Shown here in pieces: positions 10,667 to 18,446 of a stretch of DNA of 47,294 bases. Made by a program: the position numbers and the translations under genes. Positions within the stretch are counted from its first letter, which is position 1. Each line of letters starts with the position of its first letter. This DNA comes from Candidatus Thioglobus sp. (GTDB lineage: Bacteria > Pseudomonadota > Gammaproteobacteria > PS1 > Pseudothioglobaceae): the NCBI GenBank assembly GCA_012959965.1, contig DUCF01000003.1, forward strand, positions 1 to 47,294, in the 5' to 3' direction. Under the pieces are notes generated by a model. It did no database searches. It worked only from the letters and a program-made list of their open reading frames with translations, and had not been told where the DNA came from.

Positions 10667-12952
10667 TTAGAAGCCTGTACCTAGCGATACAGCAAAGTCT
10701 TCAGTTACGTCGCCACTCTTCTTTAAGAGTGGTAGAGCGGTGTAAATACCAATGGCGCCGATTGGACTCATGTAGGCAAAAGCAACACCGGCTGACATGC
10801 GCAACTCGCCTAAATCAAGGGAGATATTCTCGTAAACATTACCGACATCCACAAAGACACTCATGCGCATGTTTTCACTGTCATCGATAAAGGTGATAGG
10901 GGAGATGATATTGGCACTTCCCAAGATCGAAAATTCACCACCTTTAGGATTTCCGTTTGGATAGACTGGGCCAAGTGTTTTGGGCTTAAAGCCACGCACT
11001 GAGCCACTACCACCACCAAAGTAGCGTTTGTAGAATGGCAGAGCTTCGCTGCCATAACCGGTTGCTATGCCAAGGTCGCCGGTGAGTTTTAGCGTCAGGC
11101 TGTTGTTCAACTGCTTATAACTTCTGTGGTTTGCGTCAATTTTGATGTATTGATAGTCACCCAAGGGCAGCCCTAGGTCGATATTAAGGGTGTTGCTTGC
11201 GCCTTCTGTAGGATACATGTAATGATTTAGTGTGTTTTCAGTCCAGTTGAGATTTAGTTTAATTTCATTTCGACTGTCATAAGCGCACTGTGCTAACTCA
11301 TAGCCAGCACTAGCAAATGTTGAGCCACAAGCAATGCTGTTGTTTGAATATTGCAGCTTGGCATTAAGACGGGTGTTTTCCGTAAGCGGCACACCATAGC
11401 CAAAACTAAATCCTGTGGAGTTGATTTGATAGGAGTCTTGGGAAACTTGGTTGTCATCAATCGAACTCGCAAACAGGCCGTAATTAATGCTGTGTTTTTC
11501 ATTGTTGAAGTATGGGTTTTCAAAGTAAAAGCTGAGCTTTTTATAGGTTTCTGAATATTGCAGCTCGGCGTTGAGTGTGTTACCAGAGCCAAGGAAGTTT
11601 TTCTCTCTGATACCGGCATTGAAAGACATACCGAAGTTTTGGCTATGCGATACACCTGCGCTGAGCGCACCGGTTTTGGTTTCTTGTACTACAAAGTTTA
11701 AATCAATTTTATCAGGCGTGTCCGCAAGCCTTGAAGTTTGCAAAGTGACATTAGAAAAGAATCCGAGTCTTCTAAGCTTGTTAAGAGAATCACTGATAGC
11801 ACTGGCCGAATAAAGGCCGCCCTCAGAAAGTCCTATTTCGCGACGAATAACCTCATCCTGAGTTCTGGTGTTACCAGTGATGGTGATTCTGTTGATATAG
11901 GCTTTTTTGTTTAATGTGACGTTCACATTAAGGTGGATGCTGTTTGACGCTGAATCTTCTTCGGTGATTGGGTTAATGTCAACATGCGCATAGCCCTGAT
12001 CAGCATACAGGTAGTTAATTTTTTGAATGCTATTAACCAATTGTTGTCTGTCAAAAATTGCACCCGAATTGAGTGAGAATAACGCAAGCAAATCATCGGC
12101 TGACTGATTGCCTAAATTACCACTAAAAGTAAGATTACCCAAGGTGTATTGAGCACCTTCAGTTACTTCTATTGCAATATTAATAGTCTCTTTATCATCA
12201 GATAAGCTGGTGTTAACACTGCTAACTGAAAAATCAAGGTAGCCATTGTTTGAGTACAGGTTGCGCAATTTTTCCAGGCCTTTGTTAAGTGCTTTATCTG
12301 TATAGCGATCTTTGTCAGTAAAGAAGTTAACAATAATATTGTCAGCAACACCAATATCAAATAAATCCAATAGTTCGTCTTCAGGATAGGCAATAGAGCC
12401 ATTGATGTTCATTGAGCCAATTTTCGCTCTTTTGCCCTCTGTGATAACAAGTTCGATGCCAATTCTATTTTGAAGGTCTAAGTCAATATTTTGTTCAATT
12501 TCAACGTTGTAAAAACCTTCGGCGATATACATTGCTTTGAATGCGGATATCGTCTCAAAAAGGCTTCTCTTGTTATAGACCTTACCAGAGCTTAGGTCAA
12601 AAGCGCCCAATGTTGAATTAACTGTGTCGCTGTTTAGTACCTTGTCTGAGTAGTTAAGTACGTCAATATATTTAATGTGTGCATTTTCGACAAGGGCAAC
12701 ATAAACCGTATCGTTCTCGATGGAGACCATAACATCGCTAAAAAATCCAGTAGCGAACAGTGTTTTAATAATTTGGTCAGAAGTTTCGCCAGTGATCTCA
12801 TCCCCAGCGTTTACAGGAAGATAGCTCAAGACAGTGCTGTTTGGAATAACATCAAGCCCCGAGAGCTCAATGTTTTTGATTGGGGTAGCGGCGACTTGAA
12901 TCGAGAAAAGTAGGCCAATAATAATACTAATTTGAATAATTTTATTTTTCAT
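10667..12952 (-). CDS. bamA: Outer membrane protein assembly factor BamA
   Basis: BamA is the central pore of the beta-barrel assembly machine in the outer membrane. The 761-aa product has a signal peptide (MKNKIIQISIIIGLLFSIQVAA), five POTRA repeats (about residues 25-420) and a C-terminal 16-strand barrel. The conserved lid motif VRGF sits within GGSGSVRGFKPKTLGP, and the protein ends in an aromatic residue (SLGTGF), the usual outer-membrane insertion signal. I chose ATG 12952; an in-frame start 5 codons upstream (12967) is possible. A TATAAT-like -10 on the minus strand (12986-12991) suggests its own promoter, but no good -35 is evident. dxr and rseP, often just upstream, are absent. Confidence 0.96.
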   Translation of the reverse strand: MKNKIIQISIIIGLLFSIQVAATPIKNIELSGLDVIPNSTVLSYLPVNAGDEITGETSDQIIKTLFATGFFSDVMVSIENDTVYVALVENAHIKYIDVLNYSDKVLNSDTVNSTLGAFDLSSGKVYNKRSLFETISAFKAMYIAEGFYNVEIEQNIDLDLQNRIGIELVITEGKRAKIGSMNINGSIAYPEDELLDLFDIGVADNIIVNFFTDKDRYTDKALNKGLEKLRNLYSNNGYLDFSVSSVNTSLSDDKETINIAIEVTEGAQYTLGNLTFSGNLGNQSADDLLALFSLNSGAIFDRQQLVNSIQKINYLYADQGYAHVDINPITEEDSASNSIHLNVNVTLNKKAYINRITITGNTRTQDEVIRREIGLSEGGLYSASAISDSLNKLRRLGFFSNVTLQTSRLADTPDKIDLNFVVQETKTGALSAGVSHSQNFGMSFNAGIREKNFLGSGNTLNAELQYSETYKKLSFYFENPYFNNEKHSINYGLFASSIDDNQVSQDSYQINSTGFSFGYGVPLTENTRLNAKLQYSNNSIACGSTFASAGYELAQCAYDSRNEIKLNLNWTENTLNHYMYPTEGASNTLNIDLGLPLGDYQYIKIDANHRSYKQLNNSLTLKLTGDLGIATGYGSEALPFYKRYFGGGSGSVRGFKPKTLGPVYPNGNPKGGEFSILGSANIISPITFIDDSENMRMSVFVDVGNVYENISLDLGELRMSAGVAFAYMSPIGAIGIYTALPLLKKSGDVTEDFAVSLGTGF

Positions 12953-13111
12953 AGTTGTTATTAACAATTGTCAAATTTTGGGCTCATTATATACTCGAAT
13001 GAAGTTAATAAGTGATTTGAGCCGAAGATAATTTTAACAAAATGTAGTGCCAGATAGCGAATCTAGCACGTTTTTTGTCATAATTTTAAGAGCGAATGAG
13101 TGAATTAGCAC

Positions 13112-13456
13112 CTACTTAGATGTCAGTCTTTGTGACACTTTTTGTAAGTATTCGCGCCAAAGCCGCTCTTGGTCGATCGCCAAATGATGTAAATATGGCC
13201 ACGAATAGATACCGGTGTCGTGGCCATCGTCAAAATGCAGCACAACAGCGTAATTACCCATGGGGCGTACGTTTTGTATTAACACATTCTCTTTGTTGAG
13301 TTGTAGTACTGCATCTTCCGGTTTGTGGCCTTGGACTTCGGCTGAAGGTGAGAGAACCCGCAAAAATTCACTTGATAAGGGATAGTTAACCCTCTCAAAA
13401 GAAACCGTCAATGTATTTCTTTTCTTATTAAGGTTGATACTGGTTGGTGTAATCAT
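13112..13456 (-). CDS. DUF971 (gamma-butyrobetaine hydroxylase-like N-terminal) family protein
   Basis: The 114-aa product matches the DUF971 family: LNKKRNTLTVSF at the start, then YPLSSEFLRVLSPSAEVQGH and VRPMGNYAVVLHFDDGHDTGIYSWPYL. The last is the family hallmark. Proteins of this type are small cytosolic zinc-binding-like domains related to the N-terminus of gamma-butyrobetaine hydroxylase, and some are linked to Fe-S assembly; the function here is not known. It is divergent from dapF across 72 bp, and stands alone. Confidence 0.85.
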   Translation of the reverse strand: MITPTSINLNKKRNTLTVSFERVNYPLSSEFLRVLSPSAEVQGHKPEDAVLQLNKENVLIQNVRPMGNYAVVLHFDDGHDTGIYSWPYLHHLAIDQERLWREYLQKVSQRLTSK

Positions 13457-13528
13457 ATGAAAGGATAGTGATGCGTTTTATTAAGACATTATAGAAATAT
13501 AGAGTGCGCATATTGTTAAAATACCGCC

Positions 13529-14356
13529 ATGGTTTATTTTACGAAAATGCAAGGCCTTGGTAACGACTTTATTGTTATTGATAATACTCAAGGTAATGTC
13601 TGTCTCTCCTGCGAAGAAATTCGAGACTTAGCCGATCGACATTTCGGCATTGGCTTTGATCAACTACTGATGGTTGAGCCCGCTATAAGTGCCGGTGTAG
13701 ACTTTCAGTATACGATTTTTAATGCCGATGGCTCCGAAGTTCATCAATGCGGTAATGGTGCCAGGTGTTTTGCTCGTTATGTCTATGAGAAAGATTTAGC
13801 GAAGAGCAAAAAAATTACGGTAGAGACGTGCTCGGGCGTGATGACTCTTGAAATTAATCGGGACAATACCGTTAAAGTGGATATGGGCGCACCTGTTTTT
13901 ACTCCTTCTTCGGTGCCAATTTCTACTCAAGAACAAGCAAAAGAATATCGTGTTGAAGGGCTTTCTATGGGCGCCTTATCGATGGGAAATCCACACGCTG
14001 TTATTATCTCTGATGGTTTCAATGGTAGTGATATTGAGTCTATTGGGACTAAGATACAAAATGCTGATTTTTTCCCTGAAAGTGCCAATGTTGGCTTCAT
14101 GAGTGTTATTAACAGAACTGAAATCAACCTGCGCGTGTATGAGCGCGGCGTTGGTGAAACTTTGGCTTGCGGCTCCGGTGCGGCTGCAGCCGTTGTGCAC
14201 GGTCAGCAGATGGGGTTTTTAGATGATGCTGTAACGGTTCATTTGACGGGCGGCGATGCATTGGTTGAGCATCTCGCTGGCGGCAACGTTTATTTGTCCG
14301 GCCCTGCTGAGTTTGTTTTTGAAGGGGCCATCAAGCTTAGAAGCGATAATTTCTAA
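13529..14356 (+). CDS. dapF: Diaminopimelate epimerase
   Basis: DapF converts LL- to meso-diaminopimelate for lysine and peptidoglycan synthesis. The 275-aa product has both catalytic cysteines: Cys74 in HQCGNGARCFARY and Cys214 in ETLACGSGAAAA. The family start MQGLGNDFIVID is also present. Its stop overlaps the end of the convergent apaH gene by 4 bp, so no terminator fits between them. Full length for the family. Confidence 0.97.
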   Translation: MVYFTKMQGLGNDFIVIDNTQGNVCLSCEEIRDLADRHFGIGFDQLLMVEPAISAGVDFQYTIFNADGSEVHQCGNGARCFARYVYEKDLAKSKKITVETCSGVMTLEINRDNTVKVDMGAPVFTPSSVPISTQEQAKEYRVEGLSMGALSMGNPHAVIISDGFNGSDIESIGTKIQNADFFPESANVGFMSVINRTEINLRVYERGVGETLACGSGAAAAVVHGQQMGFLDDAVTVHLTGGDALVEHLAGGNVYLSGPAEFVFEGAIKLRSDNF

Positions 14357-15159
14357 CAAATTTCGATGCTACGCACAGAAGTCAGTTGATGGGTTTCCAG
14401 ATTAAGTGCGCTGAGTTTTTCTCCCCAGACGCATCCATGATCTAAGGGATAGATACGATTAACACGGATATTGTGTAAAGTTGACCAGTGACCAAATAAC
14501 ACATCGGTGTTTTCTAGCGCTCTATTTTCGTGCATAAACCAAGCCTCGAAGCCGTTTGGCGGCTGATCCGCATTCATTTTATGCTCAAATTCTAATTCGC
14601 CATCAGCTTTGCAAAAACGCATTCTCATCATTGCGTTGATAGCGTATCGACAAGCCTCATTTTCATTTAGGCAGCCTGATTCTTTGGCGGGTTCGTTGCC
14701 GTACATCGCACCGAGGAATTGCTCGACACCACCACCTTGCAGTCGATTCTCAACCAATTTGCTCTGTTGGAGTGCTTTTTTCTTGCTCCACTGTGGCGGA
14801 ATCCCAGCGTGCACTAGTAAGGCATTATTTTGTTCAATTAATAACGGCCTTGTGAGTAGATAGTCAAGCAGTGTATTCTTGTCGGGGGCATCAAGTATGT
14901 CATGAAAAGTGTCTTTTCGGTTTGGGTGGTGTGACGTCAGCGCGCAAACCAATAGATGAAAATCATGGTTTCCAAGAACCATTTGAGCGTTGTCTTCGAG
15001 TGACTTTATAAATTGCAGTGTTTCTAAGGACTTGTTTCCACGGTTGACAACATCGCCTAAAAAAAATAGTCGATCTCTGTCGATATTAAAGTTGATTTTT
15101 TTTAGCAGTAGCTGAAGGGTGTCAAAACAGCCCTGCACATCTCCAATAGCATAATCCAT
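14353..15159 (-). CDS. apaH: Symmetrical bis(5'-nucleosyl)-tetraphosphatase ApaH
   Basis: ApaH hydrolyses Ap4A to two ADP and also removes Np4 caps from RNA. The 268-aa product carries the metallophosphatase motifs GDVQGC (near residue 6), GDVVNRG, and GNHDFHLL, with two further His near the end (HAGIPP and FGHWS). It is the last gene of pdxA-rsmA-apaG-apaH, separated from apaG by 11 bp. Normal length. Confidence 0.96.
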   Translation of the reverse strand: MDYAIGDVQGCFDTLQLLLKKINFNIDRDRLFFLGDVVNRGNKSLETLQFIKSLEDNAQMVLGNHDFHLLVCALTSHHPNRKDTFHDILDAPDKNTLLDYLLTRPLLIEQNNALLVHAGIPPQWSKKKALQQSKLVENRLQGGGVEQFLGAMYGNEPAKESGCLNENEACRYAINAMMRMRFCKADGELEFEHKMNADQPPNGFEAWFMHENRALENTDVLFGHWSTLHNIRVNRIYPLDHGCVWGEKLSALNLETHQLTSVRSIEIC

Positions 15160-15170
15160 GTGGTAAGTGT

Positions 15171-15542
15171 TTAGTGAAGCGTGTAAGGCTTGCTGAGAAC
15201 AAACTCTGGGATGATGGCCTCGAAACGCTGCCCATCGTCATTAATCATGCCGTAAGCGCCTTTCATTGAGCCAGTTTCGGTATTTATGATAGCGCCCGAA
15301 CTGTACTCGAAACTTTCACCTGGTGAGAGGTGCGGTTGTAGGCCAATAACCCCTTCGCCAACAACTTCCTCTACAAGGCCAGATTCATCCTCTATTAGCC
15401 AGCGCCTTGTCCTTAATTGAGCGCCGCTATTGCCTTTGTTGGTAATTGTAATTGTATAGGCATAGGCATACTGACCATTAGGAATGTTTGATTGGTTTGG
15501 CAGATAGGTAACCTCTACATCAATGTCAATTTTGTTTTGCAT
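15171..15542 (-). CDS. apaG: ApaG (DUF525) protein
   Basis: ApaG is a small immunoglobulin-like fold protein associated with Co2+/Mg2+ efflux phenotypes in enterics; its molecular job is unclear. The 123-aa product has the family signatures YAYTITITNKG, QLRTRRWLIED, VVGEGVIGLQPHLSPGESFEYSSG and MKGAYGM. Its start overlaps the end of rsmA by 17 bp, within the conserved rsmA-apaG-apaH order. Confidence 0.96.
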   Translation of the reverse strand: MQNKIDIDVEVTYLPNQSNIPNGQYAYAYTITITNKGNSGAQLRTRRWLIEDESGLVEEVVGEGVIGLQPHLSPGESFEYSSGAIINTETGSMKGAYGMINDDGQRFEAIIPEFVLSKPYTLH

Positions 15543-16281
15543 AGTCTTTGGTTAGGTTAATAAATTCATCAACACTGAGCATTTCTGCGCGTTGTGATAG
15601 ATCAATGTCTGTTTGTTCTTGAGTGAGAATTGATTTTAAACAATTCCTGAGAGTTTTTCTGCGTTGTGAAAACGCAGCTTTTACAACTTTTTGTAAAAGT
15701 GTTGATTCACTAAGTGCTGCATCCGTTCTGGGCTTGAAATAGATGATTGCAGATTCTATTTTTGGCTGTGGATCAAAAGATTCCTTAGGCACGCTAAACA
15801 TCAGCTCAACGTCAAAAAAAGCTTGCAGCATAACACTTAAGCGTCCATAAGTTTTACTGCCATGCGGAGCGACAATTCGATCAACCACTTCTTTTTGAAG
15901 CATAAAGGTCATGTCGATAACGTTGCTTCGATGCTCTAATAGATGAAACAACAAGGGCGAGGAGATGTTATAAGGTAAGTTGCCAACAATTCTTGCCTTT
16001 TCTTCTAACTGGCCAAAGTCAAATATAAGTGCATCTGCCTCTATAACGGTGAGCTTCTTGTGGTTTTGTGATTCCAGTAACGCAATCAAATCTCGATCAA
16101 TTTCAATAACTTTCATTGCGTTTAAGTTTTCAAGTAATGGTAGGGTCAGAGCGCCTTTACCAGGGCCAATCTCGATAAGATTGTCTTTTGCTCTGGGGGC
16201 GATGGTGGCGACAATTCTCTCTATGATTTGAGAATCAATTAAGAAGTTTTGCCCAAATCGTTTTCTAGCCTTGTGCTGCAT
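15526..16281 (-). CDS. rsmA: 16S rRNA dimethyladenosine transferase RsmA (KsgA)
   Basis: RsmA dimethylates A1518 and A1519 of 16S rRNA using S-adenosylmethionine. The 251-aa product opens with KARKRFGQNFLID, has the SAM-binding EIGPGKGALT and the NLPYNISSPLL catalytic motif, and ends with the C-terminal helical domain FSQRRKTLRNCLK. The ATG at 16281 gives MQHKARKRF; a GTG at 16287 two codons upstream is an alternative. It overlaps the end of pdxA by 17 bp, so the pair is coupled. Confidence 0.97.
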   Translation of the reverse strand: MQHKARKRFGQNFLIDSQIIERIVATIAPRAKDNLIEIGPGKGALTLPLLENLNAMKVIEIDRDLIALLESQNHKKLTVIEADALIFDFGQLEEKARIVGNLPYNISSPLLFHLLEHRSNVIDMTFMLQKEVVDRIVAPHGSKTYGRLSVMLQAFFDVELMFSVPKESFDPQPKIESAIIYFKPRTDAALSESTLLQKVVKAAFSQRRKTLRNCLKSILTQEQTDIDLSQRAEMLSVDEFINLTKDYAKQN

Positions 16282-17227
16282 AATCACTCAGTGTATTGAA
16301 GTAAGATAGGGCAGTATGAAAGCTGCCTAAACTAATATCACCTGTGCCGGCAAGGTCAAGAGCTGTGCCGTGATCAACCGAAGTGCGGAAAAATGGCAGG
16401 CCCAAGGTGATGTTGGCTGATTTTTTAAAACCCAGTGTTTTCAGTACCGGCAAACCCTGATCGTGATACATTGCCAAAACCACATCAACACCCGCTAGTG
16501 AGTCGGGGGTGAAGGCGGTGTCCGCTGGCACTGGACCCGATAAGTGACAACCCTTGGCATTCAATTTTTGAATAACCGGCGAGATGGTCGTTATTTCTTC
16601 ATCGCCCAAATGACCGGCTTCACCTGCGTGTGGGTTTAAGCCACAAACAAGAATGTGAGGTTTTTTTATACCAAAATAGCGAAAATCATGATTGATTATT
16701 TCAATCACTTGCGTTAAGGAGTCTTGGGTGATACTACTCGAGACTTGACTTAAGGGGAGGTGGGTGGTTGCCAAGGCAACTTTCAGAGTGTCTGTGGCAA
16801 GCAGCATCACTGTTTTACTGACATTGCTTAGTTTGGCGAAAAATTCGGTATGGCCACTAAATTCGACACCGGCTTCATTGATAACACCCTTGTGAACCGG
16901 ACCTGTTAGCAGGCCATCGGCCTCACCACTTAAGCAATGTTTGCCAGCTGCTGTTAGGGTTTCAAGTACGTATTCAGAATTATCAGCATTGAGTACACCC
17001 GGAACGGCATCTGCCTTTGCTGAAATAGGATACACACTTAACTCACCTTGTTTTGTTGTTGTCGATTCCGTCAATCGAATTGATAAGCCAAGTTTTTTTG
17101 CTCTTTTTTGTAAAACATTTGGATCGCAATAAGCGACTATGTTTTGAGCTCTTTCTTGTTGTGCGACCATAACCGCCAGGTCTGGTCCGATACCAGATGG
17201 CTCACCGGGTGTAAATGCGATTGACAT
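16265..17227 (-). CDS. pdxA: 4-hydroxythreonine-4-phosphate dehydrogenase PdxA
   Basis: PdxA oxidises 4-phosphohydroxy-L-threonine in the DXP-dependent pathway to pyridoxal phosphate. The 320-aa product begins FTPGEPSGIGPDLAV, has the metal-binding SGHTEFFA, HAGEAGHLG and YHDQGLPVLK motifs, and the C-terminal FFRTSVDHGTALDLAG. It is first in the operon pdxA-rsmA-apaG-apaH. A TATAAT sequence on the minus strand (17256-17261) could be its -10, but the -35 is weak. The lptD and surA genes that precede pdxA in E. coli are absent. Confidence 0.97.
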   Translation of the reverse strand: MSIAFTPGEPSGIGPDLAVMVAQQERAQNIVAYCDPNVLQKRAKKLGLSIRLTESTTTKQGELSVYPISAKADAVPGVLNADNSEYVLETLTAAGKHCLSGEADGLLTGPVHKGVINEAGVEFSGHTEFFAKLSNVSKTVMLLATDTLKVALATTHLPLSQVSSSITQDSLTQVIEIINHDFRYFGIKKPHILVCGLNPHAGEAGHLGDEEITTISPVIQKLNAKGCHLSGPVPADTAFTPDSLAGVDVVLAMYHDQGLPVLKTLGFKKSANITLGLPFFRTSVDHGTALDLAGTGDISLGSFHTALSYFNTLSDYAAQG

Positions 17228-17407
17228 GTTTTTAGTGTTGATTCTGAATAGGGTTATTATAAAGTTAAGTGTGGTGTATTCGCCGATTAGATTTCACTTG
17301 TTATGCTATTTAAAGAGCAGTTAGAACCATAAGAATCTCCCTAGTAAAAAGTAGCTGATATATAATCAATTTGGAGAAAATAACTATTAACTGTATTGCT
17401 ATAATTT

Positions 17408-18433
17408 GTGCTAATTTCGTGCCTGCGACATACTGCTGTTATATTGCTTCTGAGTGTGTCCACACACTCAGTGATGGCGGCGCTTGGCAGTGAATCTGGA
17501 ACTGATTTTACCAGCGATACTTACACTGTAACCAACGGTAGTTACTCTCATCTCGCGGTACTTGGCGGAACAGTTATTTCATCAGAAGTTGTTGAACTGA
17601 ATGCCAATAGCTACTCTCAAGTTGCTGTTGTTAATGGCAATGAGGGTGACTTATTTGCCAAGGGTTCAATATTAATTGAGTTTGACCAAAGGGCTCTACA
17701 AAATCAAAGAGCGAGTGCCTACAATCAAATCATGCAAACGAGCGAAATGCTTCGTTACGCTCAAGCAAATGCAGATACGTTAAGTGCTGAACAGAGGGTA
17801 ATTGTTAATAACGCCCAATACCAGTTAAATCAAACCCAGACGCAATTGCGTTTTATCGAATCTCAATTACAAAACTCAAACGTTCATGCACCTTTTAATG
17901 GCATGATTATCCGTAAATATGTTTCGCCAGGGCAGCAAACACAACCCCATCAGATGTTGCTAGAATTTTCTAATATAGCGCAACTGCAGCTTGAGGTTCG
18001 CGTGCCGATTAGGTTGTTATCACAAGTCAAAATTGGTGCTTTTTACAAGGTAAATATTGACACAGTCCGCCAAGCCGTTTCTGCAACCGTTGCGCAAATT
18101 AAACCCATCACACAAGATTACAGCCATAGTGCTATTGTTTTATTAAATCTTCCCGAAGGGGTGCCTGTATTGCCCGGGAGTTTTGCTGAGCTGGAGTTGC
18201 CTATATTAAATGATGGTAAACCAGTGCCGATGGTTCCAAGTACTGCCATTTCTTGGCATGCTAGCTTGCCAAGCGTTTATGTCGTCAATAACGCCAATCA
18301 AATCGGGCAACGTTTTATACGATTGGGCGACTCCCTTGACGAGAGAATGACTTTGGTACTTACCGGCTTAGGTGTTGGTGAGGTAATTCTGAGTAACCCC
18401 AAACAATACCTAGCCTTAAATTTGGCTATTTAA
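17408..18433 (+). CDS. RND efflux-type periplasmic adaptor (membrane fusion protein)
   Basis: The 341-aa product resembles HlyD/AcrA-type adaptors that bridge an inner-membrane RND pump and an outer-membrane channel. A signal peptide (to about HSVMA) is followed by a biotinyl-lipoyl half-domain. Next comes a short helical hairpin (about residues 95-155, Gln-rich) and the second lipoyl half NVHAPFNGMIIRKYVSPGQQTQ, and then beta-barrel domains. The start is a GTG; an in-frame TAA at 17402 excludes a longer version, and ribosome-site support is poor (a GGAG lies about 30 bp upstream). It precedes the RND permease by 13 bp. No outer-membrane TolC partner is encoded nearby. The substrate cannot be read from sequence. 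Confidence 0.85.
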   Translation: MLISCLRHTAVILLLSVSTHSVMAALGSESGTDFTSDTYTVTNGSYSHLAVLGGTVISSEVVELNANSYSQVAVVNGNEGDLFAKGSILIEFDQRALQNQRASAYNQIMQTSEMLRYAQANADTLSAEQRVIVNNAQYQLNQTQTQLRFIESQLQNSNVHAPFNGMIIRKYVSPGQQTQPHQMLLEFSNIAQLQLEVRVPIRLLSQVKIGAFYKVNIDTVRQAVSATVAQIKPITQDYSHSAIVLLNLPEGVPVLPGSFAELELPILNDGKPVPMVPSTAISWHASLPSVYVVNNANQIGQRFIRLGDSLDERMTLVLTGLGVGEVILSNPKQYLALNLAI

Positions 18434-18446
18434 GTGGGCAGTGTTA

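Noticed and set aside
11293-11670. Minus-strand 125-aa frame
   Set aside because: Shadow within the bamA barrel in another frame, with no features of its own.
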